Source: Salminus brasiliensis (lineage: Eukaryota; Chordata; Actinopteri; Characiformes; Bryconidae). Taken from it: a stretch of DNA of 64,000 bases. Positions within the stretch are counted from its first letter, which is position 1, and each line of letters opens with the position of its first letter. The stretch spans positions 14,913,490 through 14,977,489 of the forward strand of contig NC_132899.1 in the NCBI RefSeq assembly GCF_030463535.1, read 5' to 3'. The notes beneath the pieces were generated by a model that saw only the letters and a program-made list of their open reading frames with translations, made no database searches and was not told where the DNA came from. A program made the translations under genes and the position numbers. Shown piece by piece: positions 47,524 through 59,598 of the stretch.

Positions 47524-49985
47524 TGGGGTCAGCTTTAGTAAAGGCTGATTGCTTCAATAGGTTGGCATTGAGAAAGGCAGAGTAGAAGCCGTGGCTGAAG
47601 GGACTCGAGTGGGAAAAGTTAGCTGCATAAGTGCTCTCGGGCCTGGTGGAGCGAGCGGGCGGGCAGGAAGACAAAGGTTGTGGGCGGGAGGGGAGGAGTT
47701 GAGGGCACGAACACTTTTTTCAGGTCAAGATAAAGAAGTGGGGTGGGGGCAGGTGTGTGTGTGTGTGGGGGGGGGGGGGTGGGGTGGTGAATATTAGCAG
47801 ACTTCAGGTTGCATGTTGCATTGGCTCTTGGGCTTTGGGCTAAGGAAGACAGGGCGAGCTGGCTTTGGTGCTTAGGTGGACGGGTCTGTGGGCTTGAAGG
47901 AGGCAGGTAGTAGCAACAGGGTGAAGACAGCAAGCCAAAAGGTACAGTGCAAGAGCTGACACACACCTCATAGCAGAATCGAAAACCAGGACATGTAAAC
48001 AAGATATATGTGTCATACAGAAAAAAAAAATAAGCAAAGAAATAAACCCAGAGGTCTCGGATCTCTGTGGAATTGACATCTTTTTTGTTAAGTTTGTTCA
48101 GTCACAGTCTCTTTCAGTGCAGATTCGGCCACTCGCTTTTAGTGTCCCTGAAACATCTCGTCTCGACTGGCGATTCCCATCTGCCACTGCTGATGCATGG
48201 AAATGCTCCGCAACGCTCTTCTCACGGGTGAACAGATGCCTCCACTGCCCAGGATATGGTTACCTTTAATGATCCATTAAGTATCAAAGTAGTACAATCG
48301 CTGAGATACGAGTTGCCAGCTTCATAGAAAATAAAGGATTGTTCTGAGAGGAAGAATGCAGCGAAGAGGAGTTATATCTTTATCTAAGGAGGGGAAACAT
48401 GTCAGTTCTGTCTCGTCGTTACACCTGAGTCCAAGGAAGCTCATGATTTTGCAAAGCTCGGGAATGCCGACTGGAGAAGAAGGTTACCTACACGTTACTA
48501 AATGTACCATTCTTTCACACCGAACCAAAATCGGATTCCTGGAAACAAAACCAAGAAATCAACTGTATGTCACATCGAAAAACGATTTCTTTTTTTTTTT
48601 TTTTTTAAGTCCACATATAGAGCAATGGCTCTTAATAGGAAGCTGTTGCATGTAGGTAAACTGTTCACATTTTGCATCAAGAAAAACAAATATTTGAGAA
48701 GTCGTCTTTTTTTTTATCTAACTCAGACAGCACATTGTCCCTTTTTTTTGAAGCACATTGGTAAACCATTCTGACTGATTCAGTAATTTAGCATGTTGCC
48801 CCATGTCGTCCTGCAGGTCCATTGGCTGACCAGAGCACTCCTATTCCGTGTGGTAGAAGTCAACTGGACTCACAGAGTTCCATCTCATCTCCAACAGAAC
48901 TCCAGCAGGTCCAGCGTCAGAACAGAGACTAGCTAGACCATGTACATACATTTACAAAGTACTGCTTAAAAAATAATGGACATGTACATAAAAAGTTCAA
49001 GAGTTTGAAGTACATTCAATAGCTGAAACAAAGACTTAGACAGACAGAAAAATGCCACCGAAGTAAAAATCTCTCAGTACATTGACTGTGCATAAATTTC
49101 CGTCAAAAATGAACCTGAACCACCATCGAAAAACAAAAGATAAAATCATCATCTGAAGGGTCGCAAAGTCACAAATAGATATATTCATATATAAATGTTT
49201 TCCATACTTGTAATACAATAATACAACATTAGTAAATGGCTACAATTGACATTTGACCATGCTCAGCAGCATGTTATTAGTACAACGTTTAAATATATAA
49301 GGATGTCACTAAAGTGGAGCTTGATAGAAGTAGAAAGGTAACAGACTTTTAGTAAAACTTTGCTCGCAACCCTTTGACTAAACTGCTGCCCATCTCACTT
49401 TGTTTCTCACATTATAGCAGGCAAGAGCCCATTTTCAAGATGGATGGCCAAACTCCTGTGACAATACCAAGCAGACAGCTCCAATTTTCTTAATTTGTAG
49501 CCCCCTGACACCATGTACAAAAGTGGTTTACTACACAGCACGGCCACCTCCACAACAACACCACAATGTAATGCTTTTTTGGTAGCACTGGGGCCACGAA
49601 TCTACGAAGCCCCCCTCCACCTATTTCCCACTAACTCCCCTGCGACCAATACATGCCCACACACTAGAACTCACGCACACATACATTCACACCCCTTGTA
49701 AGCCCTAGTACTCCCATTCTACTTCCGTGGGCCTTTACACATTGTGCTACTGAAAACAGAGGGTTGACAGACAGCATGGACGGCTATTATGAACTGCATC
49801 TTGTAATCTGGTTGGGTTCGGACATTAACAGGTCTTGTAGTTTCAGCTCTTGCACACACAGCCATGACATTCATGAGTATGCATGGTGACTGTTGACCCT
49901 TCCTGTATCAGCCTGGGGACAGCCTCGTAAGGACCTCCGCTTGAGCTTTTTTGTGTCATTCATCCCAGAGCTCCATTAGATCTGT

Positions 49986-49991
49986 TTTATT
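49986..49991 (-). terminator. Candidate internal rbfox3 poly(A) signal AATAAA
   Basis: AATAAA on the - strand about 1.15 kb into the distal terminal exon. Its use would give a short 3' UTR isoform. Confidence 0.25.
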
Positions 49992-51138
49992 TTTTTTGTT
50001 TTGTTTTTTTTGACAGGCTTTTGGTGGTATATTTACAGCACCTTGACTCCACCTGCCTTCCTTATTATTTAAAAGGTATTCAATGATCTTAACAAACTTC
50101 AAAGTCATTTTTTTCAAAGTATCATCTCTTCTTAATACTGGGTTATACTTGGCATGAAACATGAGAATTATAGTACAGTGGACCTACATTTGCTAATTCA
50201 AAATTCAAATTCGAAACCAAGATTTGCTCCTTTCGTTCTTTTTTCCCTCCCCATCGCGTCTAGTTAGAGAGCTGCTTTAAGCTGACGATACTGACATTTG
50301 AGAGAGATGGAGGGTGGAGGAGTGAATAAAAGCTTCCCTTTCAGGCCAGCATCGCTGACTAAAGGCCCATGACCTTTTCCCCTGGAAAGTAATGCAGTTC
50401 AACAGGAACTTAGCCTTAGTCCACCGAGGCATTAGCCGTCACTGCTGACCCACGACAGAAGGTCAGCGATGGAAGACACAGCCGCAGCACGCGCTGGAGC
50501 TCCGCATGAGGCCAGGCTGTGTGGAATTGTGTCTAAAGGAGCTGCAGTCCCCCCTGCCCAGTGCCCCTCTCCCCCCGCTCAGTCTTACGGGCAGGACAAG
50601 CTGGTCTGCAACAGGAGGGGGGTGGGGGGTGTTACTGGGTCGAGTAGGAAGAACACCCCACACCCCCCTTCTCCAACAGCACTGCATTGATGCATCATTC
50701 ACCTCTGCTGATTTCTTTCATTTCTTTCTTTTTTGTTATTTTTAAACATTTGTCTTTTTGTAACATATTTATACATACATATATCACTATATAGATATAT
50801 ATATACACTCATCTTTTACTCTTTTTGAAATCATAAACTTAAAAAAGTTTAGAAAAATAAAAAGTTTTATGATGAGCTCTTCTCTGGTCTTCCACCCAGC
50901 CAGGCTGTCCCAGGTGAAAGCTAACTCTTTCCTCCAGCAACCTGGCTGCGTCATTCACAACGTCTCCATTGCGATATGATGCCTTCTGCTCACAGCCTCG
51001 GTGGAAGGGATCCTTTGAACTTCTTTTTGTGTTTTCTTTTTTTTTTATGTTTTTTGTGTTTCGCCTCCTTATACCTTCTCGTCGTCCACTATTTAGCTGA
51101 TGTCCATCTCTTCTATGGTCCCGCCTTTTCTCTTTTAT

Positions 51139-51141
51139 TTA
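51139..51141 (-). other. rbfox3: rbfox3 distal stop codon TAA at the exon start
   Basis: TAA is the first triplet of the distal exon in the frame set by the exon at 61443-61521. The coding contribution of this 4.2-kb exon is therefore the stop codon alone. This produces the GTM-COOH ending seen in mammalian RBFOX3. Confidence 0.75.
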
Positions 51142-51222
51142 CTAGAAATAGAAAAACAGATTGATAAGTAAAAGCACAACCTACCAAGCCTCTAGCCACA
51201 GGTAAACATGTATTTCTGCCGG

Positions 51223-51228
51223 CATGCA
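51223..51228 (-). promoter_or_regulatory. TGCATG, candidate Rbfox autoregulatory site
   Basis: A perfect UGCAUG in sense orientation 81 nt upstream of the distal terminal exon. Upstream UGCAUG usually lets Rbfox repress the following exon, so it could shift splicing towards the proximal ASLYRGG tail. The motif occurs by chance about every 4 kb, so function is unproven. Confidence 0.35.
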
Positions 51229-52449
51229 TTTGTGAGCCAGCTGAACCAATTAAACAACAAACAAAGCAAAAACCAGTCTGCAATGAAAAAAATCTGCTTA
51301 TTACATTCTGCTAATTGTACAGACTTAGCACTGGGAGTAATCCTTGCATATAATACTAAACACACATTTCGGAATTATCTTCCAAATCCGAGGATAGGGG
51401 AATCGAAAGCGAGATACAATGAACAAGCTTCAGCTAAAGCTGGGCGTAATTAAGTGTTTTTCTGAATGTGATAATGAAGATAGGGAGAGCGGAGGTTCAG
51501 CAGCGGAAGCAGTGGACAGAGAAAACAGACGGAGGAACAGAGAAAGAAGGAGAGAGCGAGAGAGACACAGAGGCGGAGAGGAAGAAGAGAAGGACCGGAG
51601 GAAGAAGAGGAGATGCAGGGTGTCCTGGGGGCGCTCGTCCTGACAGAAGCTCTCTAATTTAGGGAGATGTGGCAGTGCACTGAAGAGCCTCAGAAGAGAG
51701 TACAGGCCGACTTTAATTTTAACATCACTTTGTAGTTGCTCAGCCCTCCCTGGAGGGGCTCACAGATGTGCTCTGGCATACTGATCAAGCCCAATGATGG
51801 GCTTCTGTTCTCGACATGAGCCACATTATCTCTTACACAGACACAGGACGGGCTCCCAAACATGGGCAAAAACAGACCAAGGGAGAGGTGCTAGAGTCAC
51901 TCCAGTAGAGCAGCAGCCTGACTCTGTCCACTCTTGTACGACAAGGTACATGCTCTTCTTCTCTTTTCTGACCACTAGAAAATTCTTTCTGGTCTGGATT
52001 TGAGCTTAACCTGTTTATGAATATCTGAAAAGCTGGTCTCTGAGTTTGAGCCTCTGAGATGTATCATACTAATGTATCATACTAAAAAAATCAGTCTTTT
52101 GCTCAAGCTGACTTTCAACAAAACAATACAAAAAATCTGATGTGACCATTATTAAAAGTATCAAAATTACATGCAGTCAAAACATTGAAATGGGAGCTGT
52201 AAGAGGGTCATGCAAGTGCAAAACTACACAAAGGTCTTCACTTTACATCAATCAGAAAAAAAATAAATTTTCCTACACTAAATGCAGTAGTTGGACATAT
52301 ACGGGCTAATCTGGCTCTTGGAAACATGCTTGTAATCATTTAGATTATATATTATATAATATAAATATATTTCTGAAGAGTTGCTGCCTCACCAAATCCT
52401 TGTATCTCTTTTTTTTTACATTTTTCACTTTTCACAAAAATTACCTAAT

Positions 52450-52830
52450 TTTCTCCACAATTTAGCTGAACCAATTAACCCACCCACTCATTTGGATTCC
52501 CCCTCTCACTAACACAGCTCCCAACATTAGGAGGGTAAGGACAGGCACATGCCTCCTCCAATACAAGTGAAGTCAGCCACCATCTCTTTACGAACTGCTG
52601 CTAATGTAGTGTCACCAGGTAGCCAAACCGCTCACAGGAAAGCATGGCGCCCCAGCTCTGATGTATCAGCCAACAGATGCTTCCAGAGAGCCATCTACCC
52701 ACACAGAGGGCATGGCAAAGTGTGTTCTCTCTGGGTCGGGCTGCTGATGGTGAAGCAGCATGACCCGGTATTCAAACTTGCAATCCTTAGGCCATAGTGT
52801 CAGCATCCTAGTCTTTTGATAAACGGACCA
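52450..52830 (-). mobile_element. tRNA-derived SINE, second family, in the rbfox3 intron
   Basis: On the - strand a tRNA-like head containing TTGCAAGTTTGAATACCGGG (B box) is followed by a body running through 'cccagagagaacacac' and 'gcagcagttcgtaaagagat' to 'attggttcagctaaattgtg'. The head is diverged and the order matches a common teleost SINE. It has the same orientation as rbfox3. Confidence 0.6.
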
Positions 52831-55800
52831 ATTGAAATACTTCACAATTACTTGGAATGAAAAAAAAAAATACATTGACTTTCACTGTAGGTTTTCTTTT
52901 CTAACCCGTCTCTTGTAATGCTGCTATTCTGGAGGTACAAGGTTTGTGTGGGACAGCGATGAAAGGGTGGTTCAAACATTAAGTGCATTCACATACAAAG
53001 ATAAACATGATATAATTGTCTTTTATTTCGACACAAAAACAGATGAAACCTTTGTCTTTATATACTGTACAGAACTATAACTACAGAATCTTCTGAGCCT
53101 ATAACAAATGGTTAAATAGAAGTAAACTGCTGCTACCAGTCAATGATTCCAACACACACAGTATGAGGCAGAACAACTGAAAATGACCAGCACATATTGC
53201 ACATGATCTCAACAGCAAGTATACATTTAAGACTACAGTAAAGGTGACAGATTATACATATAAAAGAGCATTTCCAATATATGTGCACATATATCTATGT
53301 ATAGTATATGCACAAAGGTACATTTTTGCTTCTTTTTAAAAATGTTTTCTAAAAATCCCCTGACAGAAGAAAACTCATGTGAAATGAAACACTGAAAAGA
53401 CTTCATTTTAAATGACTCAGTAATTCAATAACTGAAGCAAAGGTGCATTAATAATGTAGTCTAATATCGGGTTTGTAGCAGCAATATAAGGGTGGACATG
53501 GCTCCACTGTATTTTACCCCTGGACCTGTTCTAAAACAGCGTCTGTAATACTTATTTTTTGCCATTCTGTGGCGTGTCAGTACATCTCATTGCATTGTGT
53601 ATCTTGGCCTATGTCTATTTCCCTCTGCCTGTGTCTCTGGTGGGTAGTGAGGTAGGGAAGGAGGTAGATTCTCTTACTTTTATTGGTTTTAAGTAGACAA
53701 AAAAGAAAGGAAAACAAGACTGACTCTGGTTTGTATATTTAAATGTTTGGCTGGTCTAGATGTTTCAATGGGAGGGGCAAGTTTCATTCATTTTATTTAG
53801 CTCATTTCGCCTGGAAGACACTAACAAGTACTACAGAACAGTATTGGAGACATCTATAGACATGCATTATACCTATCATACTGTCTAATACATTCCTGTA
53901 AGTCATAAAAAGATCCTATCACACAAAAAAGTTGTCCATAAATGACTGACCTGTCTTTCATTTTATGAAACTGTTGAATATTTAAAAACTTTTACCTCCG
54001 AAACGAGAAAAATGAGACAGAGAGAGCACACTGCCACTTTACACTGGCCCCTGGCCCATGGTGCCATCTTACAAATGACTGCATTAACAGAGCCAATTAA
54101 ATGGGCAGTCTTTAATGGCACACTGCAGCACCCATGCAAGATAAAGACTTCCATCATGTCAGTCTTCAAGCTTACACTTTCATTTAGATGCCAGCAAACT
54201 GTCCTCTAAGCACTCATCTCTTTTTCAGCCCTATTTAGCCTCACCCTATGAACGCTATAATCACACAAATAGCTAATTGAGTTATAATTGAGTAATAATA
54301 CAGCATGATTAATACAATTCTTTCTAATCTAGAAAAAAATGGGACGGCTTTTACTAAGAGCCACTTAAATCAAAATGAGGAGTTTCATAGTTCTGCATAG
54401 ATACGTGTTTATAGGACCTGTAACTGTACAGAGTTCATTTAATTTCCATCAGATACCTTCATACAGTGAACGCAAAATCTTATCTAATGATCTACTCTGT
54501 CGTTTTGATTTCATGAGTAAAAGAAGGAGTCATTTAAAATAGCGTCTTTCATTGAACTGGAAACGAAATCAATGTCATTTACACACATTTGAATAGTCCG
54601 ACTACACTGCACAGAGTTATTGAAACACATTTAGACATAATCGGTCTTCTTCACTCTTTAGAGAAAGTATAAAGAAATGTGATTTAAAGCCTCTTACATA
54701 GTAATATAAAAATCCACCATGGAGTATCCCTAGGCCTTTAGTATAAGTTTATAAAAGGAAGAATTGATAGTTGTCTTTGTTTCTCTAAGCTTTAAGCACT
54801 ACAGTAGAGCTGTGATTCCTTAAATATGCTAACACATCTATTGTTACACACACATATACATCTTCATATCGAACTAGGGTTGGCATCTTATTTTTAGAAA
54901 AATGCATATATACATACATGAATAAAATCAAAACCAAACAAAACAAGCAAACAAACCAAAAAGCCAAAATACTGCTAAGAAAAGATAAAGTGCAAGCCTG
55001 GATGGAGACCATGAATGTTATTTACAGCTTATGTTAGCAGTTGTTTTGGAATCGCTAGCCCAGTATTCCATTCCCACAGAGAAAGAGCTTTTAGGTCGTC
55101 AAGCTCGGCCGTTATCTGATAAAAGACAGCAACGTTTTCAGCTTGGAGGCTCTGTGTTTTGAGCTACCATCCAAAAAAACATTTATTCTGTTAGAAAGCA
55201 AATAAAAATGGATGACTAATGTGTAAAAGATGGAAGTGGTCATGCAGCACATTGTCTGGTGTGCCCAGGTGCTTGGTTTTGACTTCAGCTCTTTTTTCCC
55301 CACACAGTAAAAGTGGCCTGATTTCACCTGTAACCGTGTTTTTATGCACAATCTGAGGATCATTATGCTCTGGTCCTTTACTGTGGTTTAAGTAAATAAT
55401 TTGAATAATATTAGACCATTCTTAATATTAAAACGCAACATTTTTTTAATTCTCATTCATTCAAGTAGTGAAACCCCTGCTACTCTAAAACTGCAAGACT
55501 TGTCTAAACATGTCTTGAGCTAGAAATTCAATTAAATAACTGAATTATAAAACTCAGCTACACAAAAACAATATATATATATATATAAGTTTTACTTTCA
55601 ATAAATATTTAGACTAATAAAGTATAACGAAACTGTTAATATGCGCTGATTAAATATTACATTTTATAGAATCAGTACTAAATACTATTTTTGGCTCAAC
55701 TGCTAAACTGTTGTTTTTTTACTTACAGAGGAACATGGAGGCCAGAGAGGTGGGGAGGCGGTGGAGGGTGTGGAGAGGATGCTTATTTAAGTGAAATATT

Positions 55801-58699
55801 ATGTTGTATGGTAGATTTCTTCTTCAAAAGGGGGAAAAAGCACAGCATCCAATCTCTGTTTTACAATGGGCTGCATGCGATTTCAGACTAGTCGGAGAAT
55901 GGTGTGGCTGGAGCCACAACCGCTATGGTAATAGAAAGAGCAGAACGGCAGCACTATGCGCAGAGTAAGCCCGGTGTATCTTCAAATGAGATCAGTGGTT
56001 ATTGACTCAATGGTGTTATCTTTAATCTGTTGAGTAAATTGCCTTGGATGCTGCCTCTCCATCCTGGCTCTTTTCTCCCTTTCTTCTATAACTCCCCCCC
56101 TTTTCGATTCCATTCGAAGAGAGCAAGCAGCTATTTACTGGGCAGGGTGTGTGTGTCAATGTATGGCTATGTGAGCTGCTTCTCAGCCTCGGGGACATGA
56201 TCAACGCCCTGAGCAACTTGGAAACGAGAGAGGCCCTATTTCACACAGAGGATTATTGCCTTCTCCCACTCCTTCTCCCTTTCGCTCTCTCCTTCTCTCA
56301 TACACATAGTCCTACTCTGTATGTTCTCTAAAGGCCTAGCATGTCTTATCACAAGTCGTCTGGGACTGAGGGTAATGTCACCTTGAGAGGGAGCTTTAGT
56401 GAACTCTTTAGTGAACTCCTCACAAAGACACAGTTCATATGGAACACTCAGCCAAAATGTTCCTGAACGTATGAATTTTTATAGGGATGTATGGGTGGAA
56501 AAATAAGGGATATTTTCATATATACATTTTTAGGACTTTTTGGAGGTGAACAAAGTTATCCAGAGTGTATAAAGTGGGTAAGATTTATTTTGATCGTCCC
56601 TGTAGATGCTCTGCAGATGTATCCATTCAATTCAACTAAATATAATACAGTGTATTAAATCTAATTCATTCTAAATCTTAAAGTCAACCCAAAACACAAA
56701 CCTAACCCTAACTTTAATCTGCTGAGTCTGAGCAGATATTTTTCTCAGAATCTTTACATATTCTATAGAGCACCATTAAAATAGAATGTTAGCAAAAAAT
56801 GCACTTTTTATAATTATTTTTGCTTATTATAAGGGAATAATCTAGGTGATACCTCACAACCCTGCTCAAATGACATGTTAAACAGTGTAAAAAATCCTCT
56901 ACTGGAAACAAAAGAGATATATTTCATTTTAGAGCACAGTTTTAACTTAACATATAAAATATTTGTAATTTTGAAATAAAAAAACATAATATATTTTTTT
57001 AATGGATAGATGTGTGTATATCCACTGTAGAGGATGTGTAACATATTTACACAAAAAATTAACAAAGCATGTCATTTGATCAGGGGCATCAAAACGTCTG
57101 CATTTGAGTGTACATTGCCTACAGACTGTTTTACAGCTTTTTTGGCTTACAGTGTATTTTTATGTGTAAACTTAAAATTTTCTGCTTATTTACATGAAAT
57201 GTGTGCAAGGTATTAGAAATAGTAACCCATGTTTTTTTATTATGGATTTACAGACAACAATATAATAGAATTTTATAACCATTATAAATGATGTTGAACA
57301 GACATCAAGACTAACGCTGTAAGGTCGGTGAAACAGCTAGATTTTTTCTCTCTCAAACCCCCTTAAATTACTTTAAGGTAACGCCTCTATAAGCAAACTG
57401 TGCTAAAATCTCCATTTGAAATCTATGAAACTCCCCTCTAAAAGAAACTGAATACCAGAGTAAAGTCACCCTCACTCTACCCATCCTCTGGCTATACTAG
57501 TTTATTTGGGTGCAGTGTTACATAGTTAATTGGCATGTATCTCACCTGAAAGGAGGTACATACCATGTCTGATAAGGTTCAATTGATCTCCTCAAACCCA
57601 AATGATCTGTCTTGCTCTCGTCCCCTTCCCAGCTTGCAAGAGCTCTTAAATCTTTGCTGTCTTATTAAAGGTTGTGGAAGCAGCTATACATTTTTGGCCT
57701 GCTAATAATGTTGAGGAAATATATGACTTTGGTGGGACACACCAGGCACTTAAACAAGTAACTCAACAGCAGATCAATACCTGAACATGTTGTTCAGTGC
57801 TGTGCGGCTCTTTGTCTCTGCAGAATGTGCAGCATCTCGGGGGACGGAAGAGCCTCTTTGTTTCTCGTTTTAAACTTACTTGGCACTTTTGCCTTTTTTT
57901 TGAGCACTTTTATCTCTGTATTGTATTTCTGCATCTCATTGCAGGAGTGACCTTTAAGAAGAAGTGTGTGCCTTCTATTTACACAACAGCAATGAATATT
58001 TCAGCAGCGTGTTGCTGTGCCTTCGCTGTCATCACTTATGCTGCAGTGGGATTTCAAGATTTCATCAGCTAGAGGGTGCAATAGACCATGTAGTGGGAAT
58101 GCGCGCTCCCTTTTGATATTAATGCACTATGTTTATTTACAGAATGATATAAGAGCTGGAGATAATGGCCGTGATTAAGCGTGCACTCGTACTGGGAAGT
58201 CTTGCTCAGGGCACTTGATCATGAAAATAAGCTCTGTTTTCCTAAGAGAGAGAGAGAGAAGTTTATACTACACATGCTCTTTTATTCAATTCAGATACTG
58301 TGAATGGATTCATGGTAAAGTTTATGCTTGTAGGGTGTAGTGTTCAGGGACAACAGGAGAAGAACAAGCTGTCCTCAATAAACTAAAAGAGACTGCAATA
58401 TAAGAGCCATCTGAAAAAGTGATCTGCGTGCCTATTTCACAACAGTATCAAATTGTGTAGACAGTTGAGAAGTGCTGTTATTGCTGTTATTCTTTATATG
58501 ATGAATGATAGAAATATTGAATGACTGAACTAAACTTTTTTTGTTTTTTTTGTTTTTTCAAAGCTGAAATGTTAGATCAGTCTGTAGCAATGGAATACTT
58601 TGAGAGCAAAACACAAAATAAACTCTTCACAGGAATATTCCAAAACTATACACATAAACAATCACATAGTCAGGACTTTAGACTATTACATGGACATTT

Positions 58700-59553
58700 C
58701 CTTACTGTGAATGAGGATTTAATACAAAGTAAAGAGTGACATGAGGACATCATATTGGTCCCTCTGGAAAGTGAGGAGAGGGCTGTGGCAATGAGAATTT
58801 TAATGCAAAACAAGAAAACTGCATATCGTGACAGATCTACAATATTCAGTGAGGATTCAGTCTATCTACAGTTCCATAAGGTCCGATTTTTCCTTCAAAG
58901 TTTCTTCGGTTCGTTGGTGATTTAGTAGAGTGCACCTCTGTAACTCTGATAGTGTAGAACCATGTCGTCATGTGTACCATTCCTATAACCTTCAAGCCTG
59001 TAAATCAGGACACAATGTACACTGCTTTTCAGTTCCACTCAAGTGACAGCAGAGAAATATGTAAGCTCGTGGCTGGCTTGCTTTGTTCAGGTTGCTTTAG
59101 AGCTGTGCCATTCAGTAATGCTTAAAACGCCACTGCAAGGCCCTCACTCTCCGCTCGCTTTAACCATAAATCAGCTGAGCTCATGCTCGTAAATCTAAGG
59201 CCAGACTAAATGAGAAAGCTCATTGGACAGCACCGCTCCTCCCTCCAAGCTGTCATTCTGCCCCTCCCCTCTCGGCCCACACATTTCAATACAAAACAAA
59301 ACAGATTCCAAATCAATACACCAATGACAGAAACATCATGAGAGGAAGTCATGAGAAAATCACACAGATGGTATATAAGACGTTTTAACTTTTAACTGAA
59401 ACGCCAGCAAGTTGAAAGGGTGTTCAAGGTAGGGTCGGCAGAAACCCGGAAGCATTTTGTTCTATTTAGTTTTCCAGGGAAGGAGGTGGTGGGTTGTTTG
59501 TTTGTTTGTTTTTTTTTTGCTTTTTGTTTTGTCTGGGGATGGGTTTTCTGTCT
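58700..59553 (-). other. Probable 3' UTR after the proximal rbfox3 terminal exon
   Basis: Sequence following the TAA on the - strand: an A-rich start, then mixed non-coding sequence. The 3' limit is unknown. On the - strand ATTAAA-type hexamers occur near 58724 and 58795, and AATAAA near 58270 and 58128; none can be chosen without transcripts. No competing coding frame was seen. Confidence 0.3.
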
Positions 59554-59598
59554 TTAGTAGGGAGTGAAGCGACTGTACCCTCCTCTGTATAGGCTAGC
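59554..59598 (-). CDS. rbfox3: rbfox3 proximal alternative terminal exon (ASLYRGGYSRFTPY)
   Basis: On the - strand the acceptor is TTTTCATCTTTGATGTTGCAG, directly followed by 14 codons encoding ASLYRGGYSRFTPY and then TAA. RBFOX2 ends ASLYRGGYSRFAPY and RBFOX1 ends ASIYRGGYNRFAPY, so this is the ancestral Rbfox C-terminal exon with one Ala-to-Thr change. Joined to the ATG of the preceding exon it is exactly in phase. In mammalian Rbfox1 the FAPY ending is linked to nuclear localisation, whereas other tails are more cytoplasmic. No donor is evident after the stop, so it is probably a true terminal exon with its own 3' UTR. Confidence 0.85.
   Translation of the reverse strand, partial: ASLYRGGYSRFTPY

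Larger units (their letters stand above)
46915..51141 (-). other. rbfox3: rbfox3 distal terminal exon: stop codon plus long 3' UTR
   Basis: On the - strand the acceptor CTGTTTTTCTATTTCTAG ends at 51142 and the exon opens with TAAATAAAAGAG. When ATG (Met of …VGTM) is spliced to it, the first triplet is the stop TAA (51139-51141), giving the RBFOX3-type ending. The rest is about 4.2 kb of 3' UTR-like sequence: moderate GC with U-rich and A-rich tracts, (CA)n near 47750 and AT-rich elements at 46930-47150. Candidate poly(A) signals are at 49986-49991 and 46929-46934. That this whole stretch is one exon is inference. Confidence 0.7.
51142..59553 (-). other. rbfox3 region between the two alternative terminal exons
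   Basis: About 8.4 kb, intronic for the distal isoform. It contains a tRNA-derived SINE in - orientation (52450-52830), AT-rich tracts, a short purine run at 58250 and GC-richer CNE-like blocks near 55880-56340 and 57800-58080. I looked on both strands for the RBFOX1-type extra exon (NAFAPLTDAK) and did not find it. Confidence 0.5.

Noticed and set aside
47619..48002. 127-codon - strand frame
   Set aside because: Lies inside the presumed rbfox3 3' UTR and is driven by C/T-rich, CA-repeat sequence.
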